DNA of 64,000 nucleotides from Pyropia haitanensis (Eukaryota > Rhodophyta > Bangiophyceae > Bangiales > Bangiaceae), in contig SDUX01000009.1 in NCBI GenBank assembly GCA_008729055.1, positions 318,806-382,805 of the forward strand, in the 5' to 3' direction. The notes below the pieces were generated by a model that saw nothing but the letters and a program-made list of their open reading frames with translations, did not search any database and was not told where the DNA came from. The translations under genes were made by a program, and so were the position numbers. Of this stretch, positions 51,993 through 63,059 are shown piece after piece. The stretch's first letter is position 1. Each line of letters opens with the position of its first letter.

Positions 51993-54326
51993 ATGGAAGA
52001 AGTGCGCGCAGCGGTCGTGGCCCTGTTGCCGTCGTGGCCATCATCTACTCCAGTGCAGCGTCCCGGACACGGTCAAGGCCGGGCGTGGTTCATGCCCCCT
52101 GCGCTTCTTTCTGGTGGCTGGTGCACGCATGGCGCTCGCAAGTCTACACGCGCCGTCGCTGTGGTGCCGTTGCGGCCTCGAGGTCGTGTCACGACGGCGT
52201 GTGCCTCGAACCCCGCAGGGTCTGGGCCTGAGGATGGTCTCGCGAAGCCTATGGCGACCACCAAGGAGTCCTCCCTGCTCATCCCGTACGATGACATCAT
52301 GTTCACTGAGCTGCGTGGGAGCAACATGCTTTTCTTTGACTTCACGTCGTACATCCCGGCCCTGTTGCAATGTAGGTTGAAGAACATGCTCATGACCCGC
52401 CCCTCGCGGTTTGGCAAGTCGCTGTTCCTGGACACGTTGGCGATCTACGTGGACGAGTGTACGTCCGAGGAGATCTTCCGGGATGCCTTTGGAGGTACAG
52501 CTGTGTTCCCTGACGGGTCCAAGCAGCTGCCTGCCGACGCTCGGTCCTACTGTGTCCTGCGCCTGAGCTTGAGCCTCAACGTGTCAGACCCTGACCCTGT
52601 GGTGCTCGACGAGCAGCTGGGTCTGGTCGTCCTGCGAGCGTGCCGGAAGCTCGTCCGTCGCTACCAGCTGGCGGTGGCGGACACGTCGTATGTGGTGGCC
52701 TCTCCCAAGGAAGCGCTCGACGTGCTGGAGGGCGTGGCTGATGCTGTCATCGAGTCTGGGAGGCGGCTGTTCGTCCTCATTGATGAGTACGACCTGTTTG
52801 CGAATGAGCTGATGCTGAAGGACCCGGTGGTGTACAGCGGCTTAGTAGGTGATGGGACGGCGGCCAAGACGTCGTCGCCCATCTCCGGGCTCTATGTCTT
52901 GTTCAAGAAGATCGCCCAGAATACTAAAATCGACGAGTTTCGCACCTTTTCCATGGGGATGACCCTGATTGCGCTAGCCGACGCATCAAGCCCCAGGTCT
53001 ATTGTCGACCTCACGCGGGTGGAGCAGTTTCCAGACATCTTGGGTGTCCGAGAAGAAACATTCTGTCAGGCGCTGGACGCGCTGGTACCCTGCAGCACGC
53101 ACCGGGCGCTCATCCTGAAGCGCATGCGCGAGTACTACAACGGCGTCCTCTTTTTTGGTGGGCGGACGGCGCTCCAGCACCCGCGGCTGTGCACCTTCTT
53201 TTTCCAGCGGCTTCCCACGTCACCCTCGTTCTTTGCGGCGCTGACGTCTCCTACTACTGGCGTCGAGACGCTGCTGGGTCTGATGGACTCTCCGGACGTG
53301 GGCCTGCGCGAGGTCTCCCTGTCCTTCATGCTCGGGCAGTCGCAGTTTCGGAGCGCGCTCCTGCTGGGGGGGATGCTGGAGCTGCCGACAAAGCGGGGGG
53401 TGATGTCGCTGGGGGCTCTCCGCGAGGTGACAATGCCCTTGGGCGTGTTCCTGCAAAAGCTGATATTTGCCAACGTCCTCTCGTCTGCCACCGTGTCGTC
53501 GTTTGGCAGCCATCAAGATCGTGTGCGACTCTACCTGTACTTCCATGGCGTGTTGGCGTATGTCCGGACTACCTGGTGCGCTGAGACGAACAAGGAGCTG
53601 GTGGTTCTGCGCGTGCCCAACTTGACGGCGATCGCCAAATTTTCTGGAGAGCTGCAGAGCTTGCTGGAGGAGCGGATCGGCAACATCATTCGGACTGTGT
53701 GCTACCCGACGTAGCGGGACGTGCAGCACCTGATGTCGGACCTTATCCAGCACCCCGGAGGATTGCCGAAGGAGCAGCCTTGGGTCGAGGCGTGCTTCCA
53801 GGCGAGCATCACCTCGTACATCCTTGGAGCGGCCAAGAACACAACGCAGGACCTGTCGGTCCGTGCCGAGATGCCGACGTCGGTCAAGGTGAAAGGCGGA
53901 CGGAAGCAGGTGGTGTCTTCAACTGATTTGGTGGTCGAGTCCTGCGACGGAACCGTCGCGCTATTGATGGAGCTCAAGGTCGTCCACCGGAGCAGCATCC
54001 GTGTGCGAAAAGCTGGCGGGCTGCCTTTTGAGACCATCCGCAGCAACTTGTCCCGGGAGGCGGAACCGGGCTTTGTCCTTGCTGATGATCTCCTGCTCTC
54101 ACTGCCGTTGGAGACCGACTTCATGCTACGCGATGCGGACAACAACGTGGTGAAGGTCGGCACACCGCAAGACTCAGTCCAGGTGTTAGACCTCCAATAC
54201 TTCGCCTTGAGTCAGGCCCGACGCGGCCGACGCAACCTTCAGGCCAAGTACAAGACGCTTCGTTGCTTCTCGGTGTTGATGGTTGGGTATGCCGTCATAG
54301 TGCGTGAGCTCCAAGACGATGATTGA
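51993..54326 (+). pseudogene. AAA-ATPase-like protein with PD-(D/E)XK nuclease domain, one in-frame TAG
   Basis: A single frame from ATG 51993 (or ATG 52251, MATTKES, which starts the domain) to TGA 54324-54326, interrupted only by TAG 53712-53714. N-terminal AAA-ATPase_like domain: FTELRGSNMLFFDFTSYI, the P-loop variant RPSRFGKSLFLD (about residue 136), and Walker B LFVLIDEYDLF (about 263). The part after the stop carries a PD-(D/E)XK nuclease core, STDLVVESCDG then LLMELKVV (about residues 643-661), and ends with LQAKYKTLRCFSVLMVGYAVIV. This ATPase-plus-nuclease pairing is known in prokaryotes and expanded in some eukaryotes, where related architectures occur among Crinkler-type proteins. 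The 5' 511 bp recur at 28750-29260. The TAG may separate two proteins or be recent decay. Confidence 0.7.
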
Positions 54327-56858
54327 TGGGTAGACCCACGCCGTTGGCGACATTGGTGTCTGCCCGCTGCATGTTGTGGCTGACGGCGGGCGGTGGGAAG
54401 TTAACAGCTCCGTGGGCGGAGGCGAGGCGGCGTGCTGGCCCCTATGCTCATGCGCTGGGGGTCACCTTCGTCAACCACGCGGTGTTGCGGGCGGATGCGG
54501 CAGCGCGCGAGGAGACGTCGTCGGTTGGTGCGGACCGGAAGCCAGCGCCCTTGTCACCACGCGCAAGCTTTTCTGTTCCTCTTCCCCGTGACGCTCAGCT
54601 TTTCGGGCGGCTGCCAGTCTTTGAAATGTGCGGGCTCTTGTGGGCGATGGCGGTGGTGGCTTCACCCCCGTTCGGAAGCGTTGGGGTGCGGCGCGCGGCG
54701 TGGTGGGCGGTGGCGGGTCCCCTCGCTGAGGGGGTGGGGGCGTGTGCGCCCTGTAGCCGGCACGCGGCGGCCGCCATAGCGGCCGCTGTCCTCTCCGCAG
54801 CCCCGAGCGCCGACCGCGCCCAGCCGGTCGCCGCCGCCAGGCACCGCCGTCGCCGCGTGCCGCCGCGCGCAAGGCATCCCTGCGCCCACGCCCCTCGCTC
54901 CCTTTCCCCGCGCCTTTATCCGTCGATCGTCCCCCCTCCACTTCCCCGCCACTCCTGGGACGGGGCTGCGCCAGCCACCCGCTGCTGGGTTGAGCGGACG
55001 GGGGGGGCGGCCGCCAGCCGAGCCCGCCCGTCCCCGACGCGGCACCCCGCCCGCCATCGACGCGGCCGGGGAGCCGGTCCGCCGCTGCCGGTGGAGGGCG
55101 CGGGGGGATGCTCCTCCAGGGCTTAGGGGACCGACCGGGGCAGAGACGATGTGGGGTGGCAAGGTGTGCGGAGGGGAGAGCGCACTGCAGGGGGACCGCA
55201 TCCATGGGGGGGGGTGGGGGTCGTGCGGGGGTGCGGGGGGGGTGGGGGAGCAGCTCTACGTCCCGCGTGGGGCCCGAAGTCTGCAGGCGTGCCGGGCGTT
55301 GGGGCCGCGGCCAGCCCGCCCGCACCGGCCACGCCCGAAAAACCGCACACGGGCCGCGTGTGGTATACATGCCAACGGAATATGTATAGGAATCAGCGCC
55401 GAACGGCCGTGGGAGAGCGAAGCGCGGGCTATGACTCAAAGAAAAAGGAAGACACGCCTTTTACACCCACACGTCGTTGTCGAACCCTCCAGGCAAGTGG
55501 TCCCGCTGGCCCCGGACTTAAGAGCCGACGGGGGCGCGGAGAAACGGCAAAATAAGCGATACCATCGATCGTAGGATCGAGCCAGACGAGTGAGATAGAG
55601 ACAGGTCGACAACAGAAAAGAAAATAAAGCGAAAGTAACCCACCAAGGGGCGAGCCACAAGCCGGCCAACTCAGAAGATCCAAGCCGACCAGTCAAGGGG
55701 GCTACGTGTGATCAATGGGTACATTCCCCAATGCACGGCGGATATGGTACATACCCCCCATGGGAGATTCGAGCCGTCCCGGCGAGTCGATGACGATCCG
55801 GGCCGAAGTCGGGGCCCGACGCATCGATCGGCAAATCGGGAGGTGGCTGACGGCCCAAATAACGCATGCGTCGCGTGTCGGGCCAGCAGCCGCCGAATGC
55901 ACCCGAGAGGGCTGGGTGCGTCGGACCGCTGTGGGTCTGAACCGGAGGTCTGTCCTTGTCCGCAAAGGCCCGGTGGGCTGGTGACCGCGGGTCACGAGCC
56001 TTCGCCGTCGCGGAGTCTCAGACCGGTGTGTTTGACTGGGTAGCGCGGCCGGCTGTGGGGTGGCCCGGCGCCTGCGTTTACAACGCGGCGGTTTGTGCTT
56101 CCGGCGGTGGCGAGCGTGAATACGCTGGTGGTCCGCGGCTGGCGTTTATAACGCGGCGGCGTGCGCCGCCGGCGGTGCCGAGCGCCGGCACACTGCTGGT
56201 CTGCGGCGCGTCGTCCGACGACGCGCGTCGTGAACACCGGCGTGCTGCACGCGCGATCCCCGACCGGGGGCGGTGTGGGCGCGTCGGGGGGAGGGTGGAC
56301 CCGCTGCCAGTTGGCCGAGGGGGAGGGCGCCGTCGTTTGACGTGTGCTGGGCACGCGTGTGGGCGTCGAGCGTGGCCCTTCGCCGGGCGGCCCGCGGGGG
56401 CTTGACGCGCGGGACGGCGGGGGAGGGAAGGGGTGTATGAACTCAGCGCATGTTGGCCAGCGTGAGTGTGCGCGGACGGTCCTTTGACCGGCGCCGGGAG
56501 CGTGGGCCGTCGTGGTGCGCGGTACCGCAACGGGTCTGCGTGCCCGTCAGGCGGTAGGGGAGGGACGGGGAGCCCGGGTTGCGCAGCCAACGGCTGGTCC
56601 GAAAGCTGCGACTTTGTCAACAAGGTCTTCGGCCAGGTACGGGGCGGCGGGCCGGGGTGGCGGTGCACCGAGACGGGGTGCCCAAGACGGCAAGCGGACA
56701 AGAGACAAGGGCGGGGCGGCCAAGCGGGCAGGGGCGGCCAAGCAAGGACTAAGAGGGCAAGGGCGGCCTAGCGGGCAAGGGCGGCCAAGCGGTCAAGGGA
56801 GGTGCGGCGTCTTAACGACGCCAGAACGCCCACGGCGTTTGTGTCCGCCGCGAGCGGT
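54327..56858. other. no gene recognised; two small tandem repeats
   Basis: Long frames on both strands are low complexity (Pro/Arg/Ala/Gly). Around 56072-56211 a segment starting GCGTTTACAACGCGGCGG is tandemly duplicated with a period of about 70 bp. 56695-56800 is a short minisatellite of GGGCGGCCAAGCGGGCA-type units. A less GC-rich patch at 55550-55700 holds no gene. Confidence 0.35.
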
Positions 56859-57894
56859 ATGGCGTCGCCTGACGACCTCCCGGCCAAGCAGGCTTACCCG
56901 GTGACGCGGCGGGCGTATGCCTCTCCCGTGGCGTAGTCCCTGGTGGACGCCGTCTCAGTCGTCTCAGACGCCAGCCTTGTGTCTGCGGCGTCGGACAATC
57001 GCCGTCGGGCGCTGCTGCGGATTGGTCAAAGCCAGTGGCCGGCCCTCTCTGGGTACCGCGATGCGGTGGGGCTAAACGAGCAAGACGTTGACGGTGGACG
57101 CGTCGCCGACGTGCACCGCGACCCAGAGCAGGGCTCGCAGGGAGCGCAACGGTGCTCCTATGAAGTGCTCTCGTCCAGCAACGAGATCCTACTCAATGGG
57201 TATCGGCTGCACGAGTACCACCGACATCTCTACGTCTGGTCGCTGATGTTACCGACCAAGTCGGTCGGGACCTTTGAGGCCGCGGCTGACAACTTTGGCC
57301 GCCTGCGGCGCCAGTGGCCAGACGCCGTGTTTGCCGAGCCGCACCTGGCTATGAAGATGTCCGCGCCCTACATCCACAAGGTGGAGTTCCGCTCATACGT
57401 GGAGGCGCTTGTGCGGACCGCTGAGGGTGAGCGGCGTCCGCTGGATCCGGACATGGGTCCCAACGCCAGCATGCTCCTGGCGCCTTATCCTTTTGTGGAC
57501 GCGGAGCCGCTCCACCATCGTAGGATGGAGAGCGAAGAGTTCTTTCGGGGTCGGGGGATCTTTTCCACCCCGTGGTGTAGCTCGATTGGCAGGGCGCCAC
57601 GCCCGGTGGATCTTGGCCGTTGGCTTCCGCGCCTGCCGGTGTGGGCGTTGGTGCAGGCACCGTAGTTTGACGTGCCCTTGGCGCTTTGGTACGTCGCCGA
57701 TGACCTCCGCAGTGCACCGGACAACGCCGCGTGGCACTGCGTCTTCGCTGCGTTTTGGTGCAACGTCACCATGGGGGTGGACGCATCGGTTGGCGGTTGA
57801 CCAGGTGTTCCACCGATTGGACGACCACGTGTTGGGGAACATCAACAACTTGCCCGTGCGGCAGTTGACGGACTTACCCGATGATGGATGTTAG
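56859..57894 (+). pseudogene. unidentified protein gene, broken by stops and a frameshift
   Basis: From the ATG at 56859 (MASPDD) one frame runs through a TAG (56934-56936) and a second TAG (57663-57665) to a TGA near 57798, keeping protein-like composition throughout: LYVWSLMLPTKSVGTFEAAA, AVFAEPHLAMKMSAPYIHKV, FDVPLALWYVADDLRS and CVFAAFWCNVTMG. The coding character then continues in another frame (VDQVFHRLDDHVLGNINN) to 57894. Balanced aromatic, acidic and hydrophobic content separates it from the surrounding low-complexity frames. No family is recognised. It could be a decayed host gene or part of an unrecognised mobile element. Confidence 0.4.
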
Positions 57895-57899
57895 TCGTA

Positions 57900-59449
57900 T
57901 TGAACTCTAACAAGTCACATCGATAATTTCGGCGGAACGTGTCTCATGATTTCGCATAGAAAACGACATGCACATAGATTTGGCGCAATGTCTCATTCCT
58001 GTGGGGAATTTCGTTTGCTGCGCCCGTCTCTGCCAAGTACCGGCCCCATTCCCTGCCGTGGGCGTCGACCACGGCGGCCCGTGCCACGCCGAGCAGCCAC
58101 CACCTTTGTCCTGGTCCCATGGTCCCCCCCCCCCCCCCCCCCCCACCACTACCGCCGAGCCCCGCCACTGCGCCGTCGCGGCGGTGCCGTGCGTGGGCGG
58201 GCGGCCGCTTGGTGCGGGCGAGCCCGGCGGCGGCTCGGCCCCAGCCCGCGGAGAGCCGCCGTGCGGGCGGGGGGCGGAGGGGGGGGAGGGGGCGGGGGGG
58301 GGGGGGGGCGCCCCACGCGGAAAACCGCGCCGCCGCGGCGCGGCTCGGCGCACGCTGGGCTGCGGCGCCGGCGCCGGCGGGGTGGGGGCGTGCGGCGCCC
58401 CCGCCGACGCCGCTGCCCGAGCGGCCGCGGGGCTCCCCCCCCCCCCCCCCCGCATCCCCGGGCGCTCGGCTGTGCTACGTATGGGTGCGTCGGCACGCCC
58501 CCCCCGCCTCCCGCCGCGGGTGCCGCTCTGGGGGTGGTCCGCCGCGGCCGCCGCGCGGCCGCCGCGCGGCCGCCGCCGCGTCTGCCGCCGCCCGCCGCGT
58601 ACGTGGCAGCCGCCGCCGGCCGCCGCCGCCGCGGCCGCCGCGTCGCGGGCGGGCCCGTCGCGGCGGTGCCGCCCCGCCCGCCGGCCGCCCGCAGCGGCCC
58701 AGCCGGCCATGGCGCCGGCGGCGGTGCGTCACGGGGCGGGGGCCGTCCGTCTGGTGGGCGCCCCGACGCGCGCGCCCCGCCACGCACGGCACCCGCCGAC
58801 GGCGGGGCGGCGCCCGTGGTCCGCGTGCGCCTCATTTCCTTGCTCTTGGCGCTCCCCACTCGTCCGGACCTGCGGGGGTGGGGGGGGGGGGGGGGGGGGG
58901 GGTGGTGGTGCCGCCTGGGCGCGGCGGCCCCGCCGGCAACGTGCCCAGGCGGTGGGCGCCCCCCCCCCCGCGCGTGTGCCCGCGGGGTGGCAGGGGGGGG
59001 TGGCGGCGGCACCACCAGCCCCAAAACGGCGGCAGCGGCGGCGGCGGGGGTGGCCGGCCCGCCCCGGGCGCGCGCCCATCAGGTGGGGCGCCCCCGCTGG
59101 TCCTCCACGGGCGCCACCGCCGCCCGCCCCGCCACGCCAACGCGCACCCCACCACCGCCCTACGGTACTACCCGCCCCCCCCGCCCGGCCCCGGCTTCCG
59201 CCTCGGCCGCCGCCGCCGCCGCGGCCTACCCCCCCCCCCTCCACCCCACACCCCACCACCCCACGTCGCGCTCGGCCGTCTACCACTCTCCGCTCCCCGC
59301 GCTCTTCCCCTCCCCCCCCCCCCCCCCCCCCGCCGGCCGTCCTCCCTCACCGTCCGCTCCACCCCCCCCCCCCCCCCCCCCCCCCCCCTTGCCCGCCCCC
59401 TCTGTGGGCCCCCGACACGCACCCGCTGCGGCGGCGACCGGCCGCGCCC
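57900..59449. other. extreme GC low-complexity region upstream of the MYND gene
   Basis: Poly-C and poly-G runs of 10-28 bases (for example 58125-58143, 58876-58902, 59359-59389) and CGG/GCC repeats. All six frames are open over long stretches with Pro/Arg/Gly/Ala products, so no ORF here is credible. The frame of the MYND gene is open back to 57968 but probably only as a consequence. Confidence 0.5.
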
Positions 59450-59657
59450 ATGGCGCACGTCGTCGCCCCCCCCCGGCGCCCGCGGCGGGACGGCGCCGCC
59501 GCCGCCCCGGCGGTAACGGCCACGCCGCCGCCGCCGACGGCCGCCGCCGCCGCTGCCGACGCGGGCGGCCACCCGCCCCGCCACAGCGGCAGCAGCAGCG
59601 GCAGCAGTGCGGCGAGCCGCGGGCGCCGCCGCCCGGCCGGCGGCGGTACCGGCGGTA

Positions 59658-59722
<65 letters not shown>

Positions 59723-59833
59723 GGGCGGCCGCCGTGTGCGCTGACGCCGCCCATCCGCACGTTTTGTGAGCTGGCGATTGCGCGGGCGGCGGCGTGGCCG
59801 ACCCCCCCCGACGGCGCGCCCGTCGGCGATGCC

Positions 59834-59874
<41 letters not shown>

Positions 59875-61315
59875 CGAGCGGCTGCGGCGGTCGACAGAGC
59901 TCCGCTCCCTCCGCCGCCTCCCGTCCGACGTGCACGCGCTGTGCTACGCGCGGGAGCTGCTGGCAGACCACCTCGAGGCGGCGGGGATGCTCGCCGTCGA
60001 CGCGCGCGGCGCCGCCGCGCTCGTGCGCTACGTCGCGTCGCTGCGGTACTTTCCGCCCGAGGAGGAGGAGGAGGAGGAGGAGGAGGAGGAGGAGGAGGAG
60101 GAGGAGGAGGAGGAGGAGGGGGTGCAGGGGGAGGCGGAGAGGGCCCAGGGGAGGCCACCCGCAAGGCCGCCGCCGGCGGGCACGGGCGCGCCACCCCCCC
60201 CGCCACCCCGCCCGCGGCGGCCCGGCGCCAAGGAGCTGCTGTACAACAACCAGGCGGTGGTGCTGCTCGCGTCCGAGGTGCTCTCCACCCTCGCCGTCAT
60301 CATCCGCGGCGTCGTGACGCTCAACACGCGCACCGCCGCGCGGTTTGGCGACGCCCTCCGCCACGCCTACTCGGGCGCGCTCGACACGGCCGGCCCCGAG
60401 CCGACGGCTGCGCGGCTGTACCTCCGCAAGGTCGGCGGCGGCCCGCTCGACGCGGCGTACGCGTCGTCGGCGGCGGCGGCGGCGCTGGTCGTGGAGCTCC
60501 TCCGCGCGCTCGTCGCGTCGGGCGCGGTGCGGTCGGCGGCGGTGCAGGCCAAGCTGCTGCTGCTGCTGGGCGACGCGGTCACCGACACGCACGGCCTGCT
60601 GCACGGGCTGCGGACCGCCCCCGGCGGGCGGGAGCTGCTGCTAGGCGTGTGGGGTATGTACGAGCGCCCCGCGGAGGTGTCGCCCGCCGCCGCGCCGGTC
60701 GTGTCGGCGTGCGCCGCGCGGGTGCTGTCGGAGCTGCTGTCCACCGCGCCGCTGCCGACGCGGCTGCTCTTTGCGGGCGACGTCCGCGCCGAGGCGCGGT
60801 CGGACGGGTGTGGCTGCCGGTCGGCGGCGGCGGTGCTGGTGACCGCCTTCCGCGCGGCCGTCGCGGCGGGCGACGGGGACAGCTTCCGCACGCACCTGGT
60901 GCTCCTCGTGGAGCTGATGCCCGACACGCGCACCTGGCGGCAGGCCGCCGTGTACGACCTGGCGGGCGCCGTCGACGCGGCGCGGGGGCGGCTCGAGACG
61001 CTCGGCGTGGCGGACCTGCCCGAGGCGGGGCGGGTGCTGCGGGGCCTCGCCGAGACGCTCGCCGAGGACGCCGCCCGCCGCGTGTGTGACGTGTGTGGGG
61101 GGGGGGCGGGGCGCCTGCAGGCGTGTGGCCGCTGCCGGGCGGTGCGGTTTTGCTCGCGCGCGTGCCAGGAGCGCGCGTGGCGGGCGGGGCACAAGGCGGA
61201 GTGCGTGGTGACGGCGGGCGGCTGCGGGTGCCGGGGGGGGGTCGGCTGGGCCGCCCGGCCTGGGCGGCGGTGGTGGGATAGCACCGTTTTTGGGCCACCG
61301 TTTGGGGGAAAGTGA
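59450..61315 (+). CDS. MYND-type zinc-finger protein
   Basis: 621 residues from the ATG at 59450 (MAHVVAPPRRPR), chosen because upstream codons are pure low complexity; the frame itself is open from 57968. A disordered head includes a Gly run coded by GGC repeats (59660-59721). A helical body starts RTFCELAIARAAAW, continues SDVHALCYARELLADHLEAA, and is interrupted by a run of about 20 Glu coded by GAG (60061-60117). Further helices follow (AKELLYNNQAVVLLASEVLS to DLPEAGRVLRGLAETLAED). The C-terminal MYND finger is CDVCGGGAGRLQACGRCRAV then RFCSRACQERAWRAGHKAEC, with all eight ligands. MYND fingers bind proteins, often in chromatin regulation. No intron is apparent. This looks like a host gene. 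Confidence 0.75.
59660..59721 (+). repeat. GGC/GGT triplet repeat (Gly run in the MYND protein)
   Basis: About 20 consecutive glycine codons, mostly GGC. Confidence 0.85.
60061..60117 (+). repeat. GAG triplet repeat (Glu run in the MYND protein)
   Basis: About 19-20 consecutive GAG codons, likely length-variable between individuals. Confidence 0.9.
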
Positions 61316-61517
61316 GGGGGGGGGGGGCGGGGGGTGTATACCAAGAGGTAGGGGATACGATGCGAAGGGGGGGGGGGGAGGGGTAGGGAGGAGGAACAAC
61401 TAGTTCACAACGGTCGTTACCCACACAGGCCCGCCGGGAGCCCCCTCCGCCCTCCCCTCCGCACAGGCCGGTGCAAGTACCAAAACGCAAGCGTAGAGCG
61501 TCCGCGGCGGGTGCCAC
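61316..61517. other. short intergenic region between convergent host genes
   Basis: G-rich runs (61316-61333, 61368-61385) follow the MYND stop. No gene. Confidence 0.4.
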
Positions 61518-62668
61518 TCACCCGGGCACACGCCCACGCGCCCGCACACGCCATCCTCCTTCCAGCTGCGGGAACTGGCCGGCTCCCCCCCCCCCCCCCT
61601 CATGGCGCCGTCCGCCCCGCCGCCATGTACATGGCCGACACAAACGCGGCGCGGGCGGCGGCGAGCGCGGGCACCCGCCCCGCCGCCGCCGCGTGCGCCG
61701 CCACGACCGCCGCCTCCCGCTCGGCGGGCCGCACCAGGCCGCCGCCATCGCGCGCCGGCGCCGCGGCGCGCTCGTACCCGCCGGGGAGGCCACGGCGGGC
61801 GGCCGCGGCGGCGGCGGCGGCCGCCTCGGGCGTGCACGCCGCGTACTCGACGCCCCCGACGGTGGTGACATAGACACGCGACAGGGGGACACGGCTGGTG
61901 GGGGGGGGGGGCCGCCGCCGGGGGGGGGGGTAGGGGGGGGGTGCCGCGTGGCGGGACGCCGCCACCCGTCGCGAGCGGCGGCACGGCCGCCGCCGGCCGC
62001 ACCCGCCGCCGCGCCAGTCGCGGCGGGCGTGACTGGGGTGATGCCCCAGTCCTCCTCCTCCTCCCAGTCCGCCTCTGCTGCTGCTGCACTTGCCACCGCC
62101 GCCGCCGCCGCCGTCGCTGCCGCCGCCAATGCTCCTGCCTGCCCGCCCCCAACACCGGGCCGCCGCCCCGACCGCGGCGGCGGGGGCGCCCACCGGCGGC
62201 GCGTCGGCACGGTCGCCGACGGCGGCGGCGGCAACGGGGCGGCCGGCGGGGCCGGCGGCGGCGGCGACGTGGCGGCGGCGGCGGCGGGTCGGACCCCGTC
62301 GCCGGGCGGGGGCACCCCAAAGTCAATGAGCGCAAAGTCGGTGGAGCACGACGGGGAGCCACCCGCCGGCCGCCGCGACCGCGATGGCGGCGGCGGCGGC
62401 GGCAGCGGCGGCGGTGGCGGCGGCGTACCCCAGTCATCCCACGCGCCCCAGCCGCCGTCAGTGGCGTCCGCGTCGGTCGGGGCGAGGGCCAGCGGCGACG
62501 GTGAACGGGCGGCGGTGGGCACCGGCGTGGTAGAGGCCGTCGCCACCGTCGCCGCCGCCGCTCGCTGCCGCCGCGGCGCGGGCGCGGCAACACCCCCCGA
62601 CAGCGACAGCGGCGGCGCCGGCGCGCGCGCGGTCGGCGGCGTCGCCGCCGCCGCCGCGAGGGGTGGCC

Positions 62669-62702
<34 letters not shown>

Positions 62703-63059
62703 ACCCGTCGAGCCCGCCGACGAGCACGTGGACGCCGGGCCGGGGAGGCCCCACCCGGGGGGGGGGGTCGCCGACCGCTTGGCCGCGGCGGCCGCCGGGG
62801 GGGGAGTGGCAGCACCGGCATGGACCGCCCGGGGGCGGCGCGGGGCGACGGCTGGTACATCATGATGGCGGCGGCGGCGGCGGCGATAAAGGACAGAGGG
62901 AAAGACCACCAGCCGGAAGGGGGGGACGGGGACGTGGGAGAGATACGACGAGGGGGAGGGTGCGGAGGAGAGGGGAGGCGCTAAGGATGATGGATGACGA
63001 CGACGGGGGCGGTGGCAGGGTAGCGGCCACCAGAACGTTGGCGGCCGTCGAGGGGACAC
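61518..63059 (-). CDS. hypothetical disordered protein with Trp/acidic motifs
   Basis: The - strand frame encodes Pro/Ala-rich sequence containing non-random islands: TDADATDGGWGAWDDWG (about 62470), SCSTDFALIDFG (about 62350) and EADWEEEEDWGITPVTPA (about 62040). A further protein-like piece in another frame, LSRVYVTTVGGVEYAACTPE (about 61890-61830) followed by Ala-rich helices, suggests an intron or frameshift near 61.88-62.03 kb. Short Trp/acid and FxxF-like motifs of this sort are typical of disordered adaptor-binding tails, but that is a loose analogy. No ATG starts the long frame; an ATG at 62863 lies in a different frame. The exact gene structure is unknown. Confidence 0.35.

Noticed and set aside
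51993..57894. Possible reassignment of TAG to a sense codon, since several broken genes are interrupted by TAG
   Set aside because: The relics also carry TAA and TGA stops and frameshifts, the intact chromovirus uses TGA and TAA normally, and RT2 ends at a TAG at a natural C-terminus. Ordinary decay explains it.
57968..59449. Very long open frames on both strands (several of 300-480 codons) upstream of the MYND gene
   Set aside because: All frames are open because of extreme GC; products are Pro/Arg/Gly/Ala runs without domains. Only the part from about 59450 has protein-like sequence.
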